Below are positions 10,617-21,969 of a DNA stretch of 38,731 nucleotides, in pieces. Both the position numbers and the translations under genes were made by a program. The notes below the pieces were generated by a model. The model made no database searches, was not told the DNA's origin, and saw only the letters and a program-made list of their open reading frames with translations. How positions within the stretch are numbered: the stretch's first letter is position 1; every line of letters begins with the position of its first letter. The stretch comes from Chara braunii (lineage: Eukaryota > Streptophyta > Charophyceae > Charales > Characeae), in assembly GCA_003427395.1 (NCBI GenBank), contig BFEA01000001.1:2908416-2947146 (forward strand), written 5' to 3'.

Positions 10617-12295
10617 TTGATCTTTGCCCCTGAGGCAAGGAAAACCTCGAAGGAGAAACTCGAATTTGAAAAAGATGGGGGAGTCTTTAAATTGAAGTTT
10701 GTCTCTCAAGCAACGGAATGGTGCATAGCACTAAATGCACACTCAAGGCGCTTCGTCGAGTTCGAGGTGGGGGGAATGCACCTCGGCAAAAGGCACAACA
10801 AAAACCCCGTCCCTCCCGTTCTGCAACTGGGCCGGCCCCGGCTCCGACTGCACTCCAGTTCATCCATGCCCCGATACCAGGTACAAATAAATCGGGTCTC
10901 GGCCCCATCCAGTGGCCGGCCCAGTGCACAGTCAGCACGCGAACCAGCTAAATGGTGCCACGTTTGGCCCAGGCCCACACAGGCTCCAAGGGGCGGTCAC
11001 ACAACTCCGTACCGGAACTTTAATGCCCCGACTGGTTCATGCCTGGCCCATCGACCATACCTTTGGGCTCGGGCCTGCGTTGGGCGCCTGGGCGGCCTAA
11101 TGGGAGCTTTGCTACGCCCGGGGCTCTGAGGGTGGGGGCTTTCCCACCTTCAACAATAGTAGATCAAACCCAAATTTTGAGCCAGAACCGCCCCCCCCCC
11201 GCAACCAGGGAATTCGCAGTCGGTGTATTCGCAGCCCGTGAACCCGCAGGCGGCAAACACCGCACCAGGCCTGCAGTCTCCAATAGGACTGCAAACCTCG
11301 AACTTGCAAATCCCACCAGGAACGCAAACTCCACCTCCATCTCAGAAGAGGTCACCTACGGGCACAGGTGGATTATCACCTACGACAAAACCACCACCTC
11401 CACAAGGCGGCAATCACCCCGGTTTAGCACAGAATATTGTTCCAAACCAGCCATCCTGTGAGACGGGGAACCATACAGCAGAGGCAGCAAGACAAGATCA
11501 CGGGTCCGGGGCAAGAGCGGATACAAATGGACAGGGGGTAGCGAAAGTTCGAGAAGCACATGTCTCAATGGATCACCTCTCTCTCAGAGGAAGCAAACTG
11601 CCCACGAAACAACGACGTACACAAGTAGATGGTCTGGGGGAGGAAAAATCATCTCGGTCGTTCAGTTTCTCGGACGGGGAGTCTTCGGCCTCGTGTGTCT
11701 TACCTGCATCTGAAATGCTTTGGAGCCTGAGCCAAGATCACGGTAAAGAACCGGATTTGGGTAACAAGACAGGTATGTCCTCGATTCCTAAAGAATCAAC
11801 TGTAGTACCAAAGAGGGTTGTACCAGTCATCTGCATCCCAGACACACAAGGTGTTTTAGTGTTGGGCTTCGATATGGGGGATAGAAGTGTGGGGCTGACC
11901 TCGTTTTCCACGGATGTCCCGCCAAATAACGAATTCATCCTGGAATGTGTTAAGGGTCTGTTAAAAAACAGGTTCCCCTGCCGCGTAGTGCCGAATATCA
12001 CGATGGGCAGGGCAGTCCGCCAGCACCCGACAGGTGTATGTCATCGCCTGTATGTCCCGTTTGTGGACCTTCGTCTTCCTCAGATGCTTTCCCCGTACTT
12101 AAAAACGAAGGGGTTGTCTGGGTCCCAGGAAGATGGTTCGATAGAAAGGACAATCCGAATCTGTCCGGAATACATTTGGAAGATGGTCTTCCGACAAATT
12201 TTGTGGCTGAATGCAATCTGAAGCTAAAGGGCGGAAACCTCTCATCTCCTTTCTTCCGAGACAGCCTTACTACCCCATGGGCTGCTCCACGTTAA
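10617..12295 (+). pseudogene. LINE ORF1-like region
   Basis: The ORFs 10617-11129 and 11223-12221 lie in the same frame, separated by stops at 11127, 11157 and 11160. The N-terminal part (GVFKLKFVSQATEW, then a basic stretch) and the long Pro/Gln/Ser-rich middle resemble the organisation of plant LINE ORF1 proteins, which bind element RNA, but I cannot name a domain. After about 12020 a different frame (12038-12295) looks more protein-like and begins with a CxxC pair (CPVCG), which suggests a frameshift and perhaps a remnant zinc-binding motif. It ends about 90 bp before the ORF2 start. The function is inferred from position only. Confidence 0.55.
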
Positions 12296-12384
12296 TCGAC
12301 TGAGGCAGGTAGAAGGAGGAAAACCCCTGGAGGAGCAAGGGGAGCTGGTCCAATCCATAAACATAAGGGTTAGCCTCGTAACAC

Positions 12385-13606
12385 ATGAATGCGTTCTCAC
12401 TAGCCTCATGGAATGTGAGGAGGTTGGGGGACAGTAATGGGAAGGAGAAAAGGGGTCGACTGAGAACCTGGATTCATTCAAAGAGGGCGCAGATCGTCTG
12501 TTTACAGGAAACAAAGCTGAACTCAGATAAGATAACAACATTAGGCAGGTGGTGGGATGGTCCACAACTCTGAGCTCCAGCGGACGGTACAAAAGGGGGA
12601 ACTGCCATTTTGGTACACCAGGATCTGGATTTTGAATGGATTGACGAATGCATTGACAACTGGGGTCGCTGGGTATGAATAAAAGGTATTACTGTGGGGG
12701 AATCTTGGGTCGTGATGTCTATTTACGTTCTTTCAGACAGACGGGAACGACTGCGCTTTTCAGCAGATTTCAAACGTGGATAACTTAGTCCTAGCTGGGG
12801 ACTGGAATACGGTGTCAAACCCGAGAATAGACACTATACGGGTGAAACCAGTCCGCACAGACGCAAGGATCTTGATGTCTTTCCTAGAGAAGACAGACCT
12901 GGTAGATGCATATTGTGTGACACACCCTAATGATCACGGATTCACCTGGCACCCTGAGAGTCGGAGGCCTACACCCGCCAGACTTTCCAACATAAATCAC
13001 GCAAGTCAACGCAGGATTGATATGGTTTTTGTAAGGGCAGCCGCATGGGAGTCTCTGTTGTCGGTCGAAGTGGAAACACACCCCATGTCTGATCATTACC
13101 CACTGTTCGCTCGCTTCGCCCCGTTCCCGAGTTACGACAGAGAAAGGGGATACTTCATACTAAACACAGAAAATCTGAAAGATCCGGGTATCGTCCAGTG
13201 GGTTAAAGATCCGAACGCAGTGTGGCAAAGGACCGAAAACTCGTTTCCAATGAAAGGTGAGTGGCTCTTGTCAAGCCTTAGGATCCTATCTAAAGGGTTG
13301 GCAGTGTTGTCCATAATGAAAGCATATCACAGGAATAAAGAAGAACGTGTTTGCAGAAAAAAAATTAAGGAGGCAGAAGGCGAATTTGGAAAACATCTGG
13401 TCTCATATATTTTTTGGACCAGAGAGAGGACACGTTGGTTGTTAAAGTGGGAAGACATCCAGATTAGAAAGCAGAGAGAGTGGCAGGATTCTTGCAAGAT
13501 TCAGGGAATGTCAAAACTGGACAACATGACCAAAGAAATGTTTGCGTTAGTAAAAAAACAATCGACACAACACCGTTCCATGAAAAAACTTGCGCATCCT
13601 TTTTGA
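12385..13606 (+). pseudogene. LINE ORF2, endonuclease domain (APE/EEP family)
   Basis: This domain nicks target DNA to prime reverse transcription. The ATG at 12385 follows an in-frame TAA at 12379, so it is a sensible start. Visible signatures: SWNVRR (Asn10), CLQETKL (Glu42), then after a frameshift near 12770 GDWNTV (the GDFN-type motif), GFTWHP, RRIDMVFV and the terminal SDHYPL motif carrying the catalytic His. All the expected motifs of the family are present in order. TGA stops at 12571 and 12676 and the frameshift break the frame. The part after about 13110 is the linker towards the reverse transcriptase, with a basic, Lys/Glu-rich stretch. Confidence 0.85.
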
Positions 13607-14701
13607 CCCGAACCTTCGCAAAAGCTCCGAAACAGCCCGGATGTGTGACTTTGTCGTCACGTACTTCAACGACATTATGACATCCCGTAGACCATCAGAG
13701 GAGGCAGACACGGATCTTTCACTTCATTTTTTTCTTCGAGGACTACACAACAACACGTATTTCTTGGGAGTGTTGGCTTGCCTTAGACATGCTTATTACC
13801 ATCGAAGAGCTTGCACACGCGGCCAACAAGATAGCCAAAGGTAAGGCCCCTGGGGAAGATGGTTTACCGCTTGAGTTTTTTTTTGCACTTTTGGGATCTT
13901 TTTGGCAATGACCTCATTCAGATATAGAACGAGGCATTGTTGGGGGTGAGACTCCCGCCAAGCATGACCAAAGGGATCATAGCACTCTTATATAAGAAAG
14001 GCGAAAAAAACAATATTCGAAACTGGCGTCCGATTTCATTTTTAAATACGGTGTACAAACTGTTGGCAAAATCGTTGGCGATCAGATTGGCGACACACCT
14101 CCCCTCATTAGTGGGCGTGCATCAGGGTGCGTTTATCAAAGGCAGGTCAATCCTAGACAATATAGTCACGGTAATTGAGTCAATTGAGATCATTACGGAC
14201 GAGGCTTTGGATATGTCAGTTCTACTCCTTGATCTGGAAAAGGCCTATGATAAAGTTAGTTGGGCTTTTGTCCTAACTACCCTCAGGCATATAGGCCTTG
14301 GGCCTAACTTTTGCGAATGGGTAAAAGTGATGTACTTTCACGCGACCGCGTCGGTGATGATTAATGAAAGGGTTTCAACACCATTCCTACTGACCCGCTC
14401 TCTCCGACAAGGCTGCCCGCTAGCGCCTCTGTTGTTTGTGATGCAAATGGATGTGTTGCTCAATAATGTTAGGGGTAATCCCTATATTGTTGGACTGCAG
14501 ATCCGCCATCAGGTGCAATTCAAAGGGATTGCGCTAGCTGACGACCTTACTATAGTGTCTAGGAATACACCCAGTTCTTTAGCAGCTGTACGGGATACGT
14601 TGGCAGAATACCGTGAACTTTGCGAAGCTCAAGTTAATTGGTCTAAGTCAGTGTATTTCTTGTGTCTAACCAATTTGAAATCTGTATTGACTTTGGAATG
14701 A
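13607..14701 (+). pseudogene. LINE ORF2, reverse transcriptase domain
   Basis: RNA-dependent DNA polymerase of the LINE. The N-terminal motif AKGKAPGEDGLP lies at about 13838-13873 in a different frame from the main ORF (13937-14701), so a frameshift separates them. In the main ORF I see NWRPISFLNTVYKLLAK, QGAFIKGRSILDN, motif A LLLDLEKAYDKVSW (Asp99), motif B RQGCPLAPLLF, and motif C LADDL (Asp202 and Asp203), where most plant LINEs have FADD. Catalytic Asp residues are retained. The main RT ORF is 254 codons without a stop, unusually long for this decayed element. Confidence 0.9.
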
Positions 14702-16600
14702 AAAAGATCCCAGTGGACTCCGCAGAAAGGTTCTTGGGAGTGCAAGTTTCCCTGCAAAATTGTGTTGAGACACAAGATACGATTCTTGTTGCTAAGGTAG
14801 AACAAAGAATCTTGAAGTGGAAAATTGTCTACGGCCTTTCCCTCTTTGGTAGACTGCTCGTTATAAATGCATCAATCTTCTATCAGTTATGGTACACGGG
14901 AACGGTCAGGCCCCTTGGGAAGAGGACCGCACAAGTTGTCATATTAGTAGCCGCAAAGTACATTTGGAAGCCGGAAGCGGAGGACGGTAAAAGACACATG
15001 TCTAAATTGTCTTGGGACAAGCTCACATCCACTAAAGATGAAGGGGGTGTGGCAATTTTCGACCCCATACGTCAGAACTGAGCCCTACTCTGTAAATGGT
15101 CTGTCAGGGCTATGCAAGACACAGAGGGACGTAGTTGGGTCGCGTTGGCGGAATATATCTTAGCAAAGGAATGGGGCCTTAACAACGGGGAGGACGTATG
15201 GTTGTTGATCACTACTTCTGCCTATCAACGTCGTAGACCGAAATCGGCCTTCTGGCAGGGGGTACTACAGGCCTGGCGTACGCTAGCACCAAGCTCCCTT
15301 CGCCCCCCACAATCAAGGGACGAAGTGCTTCGCCAGCCTCTATTTGAGAACGATTGCATTAAGAACCAGGAAGGATTGATGTTTGCTTTCTTAGGTAGAG
15401 GGAGCTTTAGGAGGGCGTGGGTGGAGAGAGGGGTGTTGTGGGTGGAGGACCTCTGGGATGACTTGTGAGGTACATGGAGGAGTGCAGAGGAATTGAAGGG
15501 TAAGTTGGGAAAGTTGTGGCATGTGGAAATGAGGAAGGAAGCTCTGATCAAGGCAGTACCGAAAGAATGGAAACAAATGCTGAAAGAGGAAGTTACGGAG
15601 GGGAAATGGTACAACCCTGCTCTTAGCCTGGGTGGGGAGCTGCAGGTATGCAGAACTGTGGCTCAAGGAAAGGTGGAGGTGGAGGAGAGGCAAGAGGAGG
15701 AAGGAGTTACCCACAATTCGCTCGTACTCAACGAGGTGCGTGACTCTCCGAGCTTTGGTCTAATGGAGGAAATCAGAGTTTTCATGCAGTTCTCAGCAAT
15801 TGGCACGCCCCAACCGGTGTTATATATGGAAGGCACTCCAATCAGAAGGATGCATTTAGACATTGGTCTGTATGGTTGGCCTAAGGCAAGAGGCCAACCG
15901 ACAATTTGTCAGCATTCTTCCAAATAAGATATTAGAGGCTCTGTCTGTATCGTGCACAGGCTCACCCGTGTCCACTGAGTACTACAAAGACAAGTGGAAG
16001 GTTTGTCGAACACCGCCTAATAAGAAAGCATCAGTAGTTGTGTGGCTGATAACTCATGTTGCACCCCTAGATGCAGTATCATTGTTCACTAGAGGCATGG
16101 AGGTAGAAGTGAGGTGCGTGAGGTGTCATCAGCAACCAGAAGACGCTACACATTTGTGGGGCACTTGTCCCCTCTCCTTCCGCATCTGGAGATGGTGGGC
16201 CCACCATTGGAAAGCATTGGGCGGACCAGAGGAGCTGGAATAGGACTTGGAGTGGGCAGCGTCGGGTCAACTCAAACACCCTCTGGTAAGTGGGAAAGGA
16301 TGGGGATATGTGGCAACGGTGCTACGGGCCCTGGTGATCTGGTGGATTTGGAAGGAGAGGAATTCGGTCTTGTTTCAACAGAAATACTACTCAGATCCAG
16401 CCCTGAAAAGCAGGATGAAGGCTATGCTCAGACATATGATTATTGTGGATTGGCGGAACAAAGTTATGTCTAAAGCAGGAGCAGGCTGGTTTAGAGCAAG
16501 ATTGTGGTTTCGCCGCTCCTGGGCTAAAAAGAACAGACTGGTGGTTGTCTCGGCTACAACAGGGAAATTGGTCTGGTCACCATGGCTGAGAGTAGACTAG
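14662..16600 (+). pseudogene. LINE ORF2, thumb/connection and zf-RVT zinc finger
   Basis: The frame overlapping the RT ORF continues ORF2 after a frameshift near 14680 (RFLGVQVSL..., ILKWK, LSLFGRLLVINA are typical post-RT segments). TGA stops fall at 15079 and 15466, a frameshift near 15880, and a TAG at 16241. The zinc-binding module at about 16094-16168 reads RCVRCHQQPEDATHLWGTCP: CX2C-X8-H-X4-C, with the FTRGM motif just before, as in the zf-RVT family at the C terminus of plant LINE ORF2. The tail VIWWIWKERNSVLF is also characteristic of these proteins. ORF2 ends at 16600. Confidence 0.85.
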
Positions 16601-16982
16601 TTTAGGGAATAGGGGAGGGTCGAGGGGATGGGAGGGACTGTAAAGCAGAACATGGCATGCATCAATGTTAGGAAGTACTCAATGCATCATCTGGGGTGAT
16701 AGCAATAGGTAGAAGTAGTGAGTGGTGTTCAAGGCGGACCAACCTATCACTCGATGGCTCCCTTTGCCTTGTTTTGGTGACAGTAGGGCCCAGACCCGCG
16801 TTAGGGCCAAAGGTCCGCCCAACACGAGTGATAGGTGCAGGCCTAGTGCTTCTTTATTTGTCAGCCAGGTTGGCCTTGTCGTCACAGTGTGGATTTGTCC
16901 ACAACCAGGTTGGTCTGGATGAGAAAAACTTTGTTCTCACCGGGTAGAATTGTGAGGACCCCGACCTCTTTAATTGCAATGG

Positions 16983-17016
16983 AATAAACCAGACGATGCA
17001 AAAAAAAAAAAAAAAA
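16983..17016 (+). other. LINE polyadenylation signal and poly-A tail
   Basis: AATAAA at 16983-16988 is followed 11 bp later by a 17-bp A run (17000-17016). This marks the 3' terminus of the LINE; the 380 bp between the ORF2 stop and here is its 3' UTR. Confidence 0.85.
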
Positions 17017-18402
17017 CTCCCAAATATGATAGGTTCTAACATGCACACCATCTAGAACGCGGCCCAAAAAGGGGAGGCCGACGGAGAAAGAAGAACAGGG
17101 AACAGACCCGTGGTGTGACTTCCGCGCGTGTCTTGTCTCAGCCCATAATTTTTGTGTTGTAAGTTGCTAAGAAGCATACCCTGACTTTAACCCGGGAGAG
17201 TTGGGTAGTGAGTGAGAGTCAGAGAAACGGCTCAACCGAGTCTCCCTTCCATAACTATTATTTTCCAAGCCCTGACCAAGCAGTGAAGATCCTAGTTTTG
17301 CGAGATACAAAGGGTATTAAACTCGTCATCTACTTTCCTCATGTCTACTCATACCGGAGCCCAGCTCCATGCCTGAACGGAAGGCCCTATCGGAAGAAAC
17401 GATGCAGCATCCGATTAATTGCCCAGGGGGAGGGATCACTGTCATCTTGATCTGATGTTATGTTAAGAAGAAGACTTCGCTGGTGGTCGTGAAACTCATG
17501 CCTGGGAGATCTCTGTATCTGACAGCTTCCCTAGTCGGGCAATAAGATAAAAGTGTCACGCACGTTCTTCACCAGGCTGCTGGGCGTGGCCTGTGGGTGG
17601 ACCATTTCTGTGTCACTAGTAGACTGGCGGTTGTCGTACGATCCTGTATGAACCATTTGAGAAAAGCGATACACTACATCTCCAGGTGTTGATTAGCATA
17701 ACAGTTGTCTTTCCTTACTAAACCTCATCAAGCCAGAGCATAGGAAATAGAGAGAAGGGAGATAATTATGAAGGACCCTGAGATACTAGTAATGAAATGC
17801 GGGGCTTGTAAAGACAAAGTGGAAGGCTGGGAAGAGAATGTTATCAAAATGCCCTGCACTACGTGAAGACAATGAAAAATCAGGCACTAGAGTCATTGAG
17901 GGAGCAAACATTCGTCGATTATGTTATCTATTTCTACCGAACTTACGAGAAATTGCACAGCACGCTTTCTTCCATGGAAACTGTTGATCGAGCACGAGAG
18001 GCCATCAATAACCAACAGTAAGGATGAAATGAGAGGAATATTTAATAAATGTTGGTGTGACATTACTAGAACGAACTGACGTGGTGAGAATCACATAGCA
18101 ACACTCAGGGACCAGATGTGAAAGAAAACAATCAATCAACAGTTAGGCATCTTTCAATCAGTAATCAACCAGCACCCGATATATTCTCATCCATCCGGGT
18201 CACTCGAGATTCCCAACCAGAGACAATCAGCAACCATCTCAACAATTAGTCATTTGTCAAGCATCATTTATTCAAGCACTTCGATCAGTACTCAGTCAAC
18301 GCTCAATTATCTTGGTTACTGAAAGTTATAAGTCCGGACTAATCTGCTTCCGACTATTCTTACCCGCACTAAGGGTCATACTACTCAATATCCACTTTAC
18401 AT
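17017..18402. other. Unassigned stretch, no gene seen
   Basis: Moderate-GC DNA without microsatellites. The longest ORF (17208-17450) has no recognisable domain. I cannot exclude short exons. Confidence 0.4.
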
Positions 18403-18975
18403 ATGAGCGCAGTTCAGACTTTCCTCATCAGTGAGTTGGTTCTGGCCAACCTTAACAAGATAGCCTTCAAAGATGTTGTTCGGTACAAATATGTCGAAGC
18501 AGTGGGCTTTAGACAAGAAAACCTGTCCATCTTTGTGATTCTCACTAGCTTCGCAGAAAGCGCCATTCATTATCTGAGACCCTATGTGAACAAGGGCAAG
18601 GAAACCCATGAGCACTTCGATTCAGTCGGGTCACAGTATCTTGAGGAGAGAGAGAGAGAGCTTGATGAGAGAGGTATTAAACTGATCCGCAGCTTCGGAC
18701 CCAAGCTCTACTTTGACTATCCCAAGCCTTCAGTACCTTTCACTCTCACATACGGATCTTGTTGGGGTGACTTGGTTGATTTGGCCAAGAGATACATTTC
18801 CCCTGCAGTGATTGACTATGAAGCAGTGATAGAGCCAACAGAGTTTCAACATCTTAGGCGATGTATCTTCTCTCAACTGTATCTCCCTACACTATGGGAG
18901 GAGTTTTGTGCTATGGTTGACTTCCGTATCATGGGACTTGGTTGGAAATACTCAGAACTCGTAGGCTTCAGGTGA
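18403..18975 (+). CDS. Orphan 190-codon ORF, possible exon
   Basis: I do not recognise this protein. It is the longest ORF of normal amino-acid composition outside the transposons: mixed hydrophobic and charged residues, Tyr/Phe/Leu-rich, no signal peptide, no clear membrane helix, a short acidic/basic patch EERERELDER at about residues 81-90 that coincides with a small (GA)n, and a C-terminal LWEEFCAMVDFRIMGLGW. A consensus splice-donor-like CAG|GTGA lies immediately before the stop (18969-18975), and acceptor-like CAG sites lie near the ATG, so it may be an internal exon rather than a single-exon gene. It could equally be an unrecognised transposon ORF. No neighbour helps. Confidence 0.4.
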   Translation: MSAVQTFLISELVLANLNKIAFKDVVRYKYVEAVGFRQENLSIFVILTSFAESAIHYLRPYVNKGKETHEHFDSVGSQYLEERERELDERGIKLIRSFGPKLYFDYPKPSVPFTLTYGSCWGDLVDLAKRYISPAVIDYEAVIEPTEFQHLRRCIFSQLYLPTLWEEFCAMVDFRIMGLGWKYSELVGFR

Positions 18976-19541
18976 CTCTACATCCAGAGACCACAACCTC
19001 AGGGAGTACGGAGACGTGGCTCGAGGCACAAGAAACGCACAACAAAATGAGAGATTGAGTGTGTGACCTAGAGGGATGAGTGAGGACTCTGGACTGGTGT
19101 TGGTCATGCTCTCTACATGTGTACTTTCTGAGATTATTATAAGTTCTCATTCTTCCTTCATTTATTTTGTCATTGCTCAAATCAGTTAGTCTTGCATCAT
19201 CCACACTGTCTTTGCTTGATGGTTATGTTCTCAGATGACCCTGTCTCAGTTCTCATAATAAAAAATTTGGCAAAATTGATGCATGCATGACATATCAGAA
19301 TTCTATGATTATTATTTGCATCGTTCTTTGCTATTCCGAATCAAAATAAAAAATTCCTAAGACCGGGGACCGGCGAAGACCACAATTGAAGGATCTCGCT
19401 CGAAGCCGGACGCACACAACAGGAAGGGATTTGCTTTAATTAAATTTATTTATTTATTGCAAACTTCAACCAAACCCTGCGTGACAGGTTGTTAGCTTTC
19501 TGGTCATTTGAAGAGGCCCGACTAGAAAAAGTGTGACACCG
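18976..19541. other. Unassigned stretch, no gene seen
   Basis: No domain, RNA or tandem repeat was recognised. A short ATTTATTTATTTATT patch lies at about 19445. Confidence 0.4.
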
Positions 19542-19662
19542 TCCCCCATATTTTTTCCACCCCTAAGAACCCACTTTGCGTCCGGGGTCGTCCACCGCCA
19601 AAAATATAACACCTTGACACAGACGTTGAAGCCCACTAAACCGCGGCCTTAGGGCTGCGAAC
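19542..19662. repeat. 120-bp dispersed repeat, copy 1
   Basis: Matches 20950-21069 throughout, sharing AACCCACTTTGCGTCC, the TGACACAGACG block, GAAGCCCACTA and CCTTAGGGCTGCGAAC. It is preceded by TGTGACACCGTCCCC at 19532; a TGTGACA start is seen in some plant LTRs, so an LTR fragment is possible. Flanks of the two copies differ. Confidence 0.7.
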
Positions 19663-20074
19663 AAATCCACGTTCGAGTGGTCAGACTTTTGGATATTGAC
19701 TGGGATTCCACCATCTGGACATTCCTCCAATGCATTGGGATACGTGGCTATAGTATGCTGGGGGGTCGTCATGGAAGGTATTTGGTCTACCCGGAACTCC
19801 AAAATCTTCAAGAGGACGGGTATCTCATTCCCCTAAGTAACATCTACTATAAAAGTTAACCTCGGACTCTCGATTGTAGCACACTGGTGAAGATCCTAGA
19901 AGCGGGTCAATTACAACTTGCACTCGTTCCAGAAGACGTGGGCCAAGGAGGGTAAATTAGCAATAGTAACACTAGATAGTAAGCTAGCTTCTCTAATTGG
20001 TTAATTGTCTACCGCGCGGGCACGGGGAATGCAACTTAAGGTAGCCAAAACAATGAGACTAAGAACGCACACAC

Positions 20075-20079
<5 letters not shown>

Positions 20080-20146
<67 letters not shown>

Positions 20147-20251
20147 TTTTGTTCCATTTTTTGATAGGAGTGAGAGAGATAGACATAGAGTGAGGGAGAG
20201 AAAGAAAGAGAGATAGAGAGAGAGGTAGGGGGGGGACTTCCACATACGCAC

Positions 20252-20282
<31 letters not shown>

Positions 20283-20300
20283 AAGAGACTCGGAGAGAGA
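20080..20300. repeat. (GA)n microsatellite cluster
   Basis: A pure (GA)n of about 65 bp at 20080-20143 is followed by imperfect GA/GATA-like tracts to about 20300. The long Ser/Leu ORF on the - strand is an artefact. Confidence 0.95.
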
Positions 20301-20792
20301 TGAAAGTCTGAATGGCAAAATTGAAGTATGGGTCAAATTGCAGCCGCGATCTAATTCACGGTTGGGATGATTTTTTTTTATTTTATTTATCGTTTTTTTT
20401 GGAAAGATCACAAAAAAATTTACGAATACTCCAATTTTCATATTTTTCACGCATTCTTCTGAGCGTAAAAACTCACTGAATTTTGAGTACTTTTTCAGTT
20501 CGCCCACACATGGTCGAGCGGCAAAAATGAAAAATGTGTCGAATCGGTACGATGATTATTTCGCGGTCTAAATGATTTTTTAAAAATGTTATAATATTTT
20601 TCTTGGAAATAACATAACCTCATCTATGGATTCTTAAAATTTCAGATTTTTCTGCAGGTTCCTTCGATTACAGAAAATCGCCAAAGTGACCTTTTGCAAA
20701 ACGCCTGTTTCGTTGCGCTTGACCTCCCTGTTTTGAGAAGACGGACCTCAACGCCCGGGCCTGAGGACCCTTTTGCAGTTCACATACCCTCA

Positions 20793-20879
20793 CTTCGTTT
20801 TGGGGTCCGCTTTCACCCGAGGACCAGTCCAACGCCCCCCGCTTCATTTTGGGGTCCGCTTTCACCCGAGGACTGGTCC
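20793..20879. repeat. 38-bp tandem duplication with complementary ends
   Basis: Positions 20793-20830 and 20842-20879 match at 35 of 38 positions (shared core TTTTGGGGTCCGCTTTCACC). The last 10 bp of the two copies, GGACCAGTCC and GGACTGGTCC, are exact reverse complements of each other. Confidence 0.75.
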
Positions 20880-20949
20880 TTCCTTTTTCCGAAAGTCACG
20901 GTTCTACCAGAGCTAGTTGTAGGTAGTCCGCAATTTCGCCATGGACGGG

Positions 20950-21069
20950 TCCCCCAAATTTTTTTGCCCCCTAAAAACCCACTTTGCGTCCTGGTCGCCC
21001 GCTGCCAAAAATGCGAGACCGTGACACAGACGCCGAAGCCCACTATACCGCAGCCTTAGGGCTGCGAAC
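20950..21069. repeat. 120-bp dispersed repeat, copy 2
   Basis: Diverged direct copy of 19542-19662 about 1.4 kb downstream. It keeps CCTTAGGGCTGCGAAC at the same end, after which the similarity stops. Confidence 0.7.
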
Positions 21070-21431
21070 TCCGACCAACTGATCAAGGGAAGCCCTATGC
21101 TCCTAATGGACACCGCTCGGTTTCCAGCCTGCTTTATTTCAGAGAATGATAATACGACACACCTTAGGGTCTGCCATGTACTCTGTGTTCAAAATACACT
21201 AAGGCCAATGCCAGCCCAACCACTGGTAGACTGTTTAGAGGCAGAGGTTTTTCAGTTGCTAATATCCTCTTTTTTGTAAGATCCACCATTACCTTTCCCA
21301 ACTATTTTTTCAGAGGCGCACTGGGTACCGCGCTGGCTTGAAATGGAAGGGTAGCCGCCCAGTCTTGATTTTCAGGCCGGCGCACAGTGACTGCGGCCGA
21401 CATATGGGAAAGGTACTGGTAGTTTAAATCG

Positions 21432-21969
21432 CTACCGTCTTAACCCGAAAACAAGATATATACCTTGTATACGAATACAAGGTACAGGGTACCGTGTATG
21501 TGAATACAATGTAGGTACCTTGCAGAACGCATTTTAGTGTGCAACTAAGCCAAGGGAAACAAAAAGGTGTATAGTAAATATTAGTAATAACATCACAAAT
21601 AGGACGGGGCTTCAGCATGAAGTTCTTAAAAAAAATAAAAAAACATTGACTGCGTTGGGTGCTCACGATCCGGCATGCATTTGAACGCTGTGTACGTTTG
21701 TGTGTGTGTGTAAGAGAGAGAGAGAGCATAGCGCCCGTGTGTGGAAGCAGGTGCGTGCATGGACATCACACACCAGAGAGAGAGAGAGAGAGAGAGAGAG
21801 TTACGTGATATTTACAAGACACCTCGAATACAAGGTACGTACCTTGTATTCGTACCTTGTATTGAAGGGTATCTTCTATTCGAAAATTTAACAATCATTT
21901 CTAAGAACACGTTTTTTTTAGGTAACTTGAATACAAGGTACGTATCTTGTTTTCGGGGTAAGATAGTAG
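21432..21969. mobile_element. Foldback-like / MITE-like element with 41-bp terminal inverted repeats
   Basis: The ends 21432-21472 and 21929-21969 are inverted repeats of each other at 35 of 41 positions (CTACyrTCTTA...CCCGAAAACAAGATA...TACCTTGTAT). Just inside each end, further inverted copies of the word GAATACAAGGTAC occur: a 10-bp-stem hairpin with a 4-nt loop at 21461-21484, partial copies at about 21510-21532, a perfect 28-bp palindrome at 21825-21852, and another partial copy at 21853-21863. The interior (about 540 bp overall) has no transposase ORF and contains (GT)n and (GA)n patches. No target-site duplication was found. I infer a non-autonomous element of foldback or MITE type; the family is unknown. 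Confidence 0.65.
21825..21852. repeat. Perfect 28-bp palindrome
   Basis: Left half CGAATACAAGGTAC is followed at once by its exact reverse complement. It sits inside the foldback-like element and is built from the same word as its terminal repeats. Confidence 0.95.

Larger units (their letters stand above)
10600..17016 (+). mobile_element. L1-like non-LTR retrotransposon (LINE), decayed
   Basis: In order on the + strand: an ORF1-like region, an APE-type endonuclease, a reverse transcriptase, a C-terminal zf-RVT zinc finger, an AATAAA signal and a poly-A tail. This order is that of plant L1-clade LINEs. The element would copy itself by nicking genomic DNA and priming reverse transcription of its own RNA at the nick. 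It is inactive: at least five frameshifts and several TGA/TAG stops interrupt ORF2. The 3' end is well defined by the poly-A. The 5' end is uncertain; I place it near the GC-content jump at about 10600. I could not find a convincing target-site duplication. Confidence 0.85.

Noticed and set aside
10687-11355. Several overlapping ORFs in other frames and on the - strand across the LINE ORF1-like region
   Set aside because: GC-rich shadows; only the frame shared by 10617-11129 and 11223-12221 fits the element order.
17000-17060. LINE target-site duplication
   Set aside because: I compared the sequence after the poly-A (starting CTCCCAAATATG) with the 10.4-10.65 kb region and found no convincing match.
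20001-20507. 168-codon - strand ORF
   Set aside because: Ser/Leu repeat from the (GA)n microsatellite.
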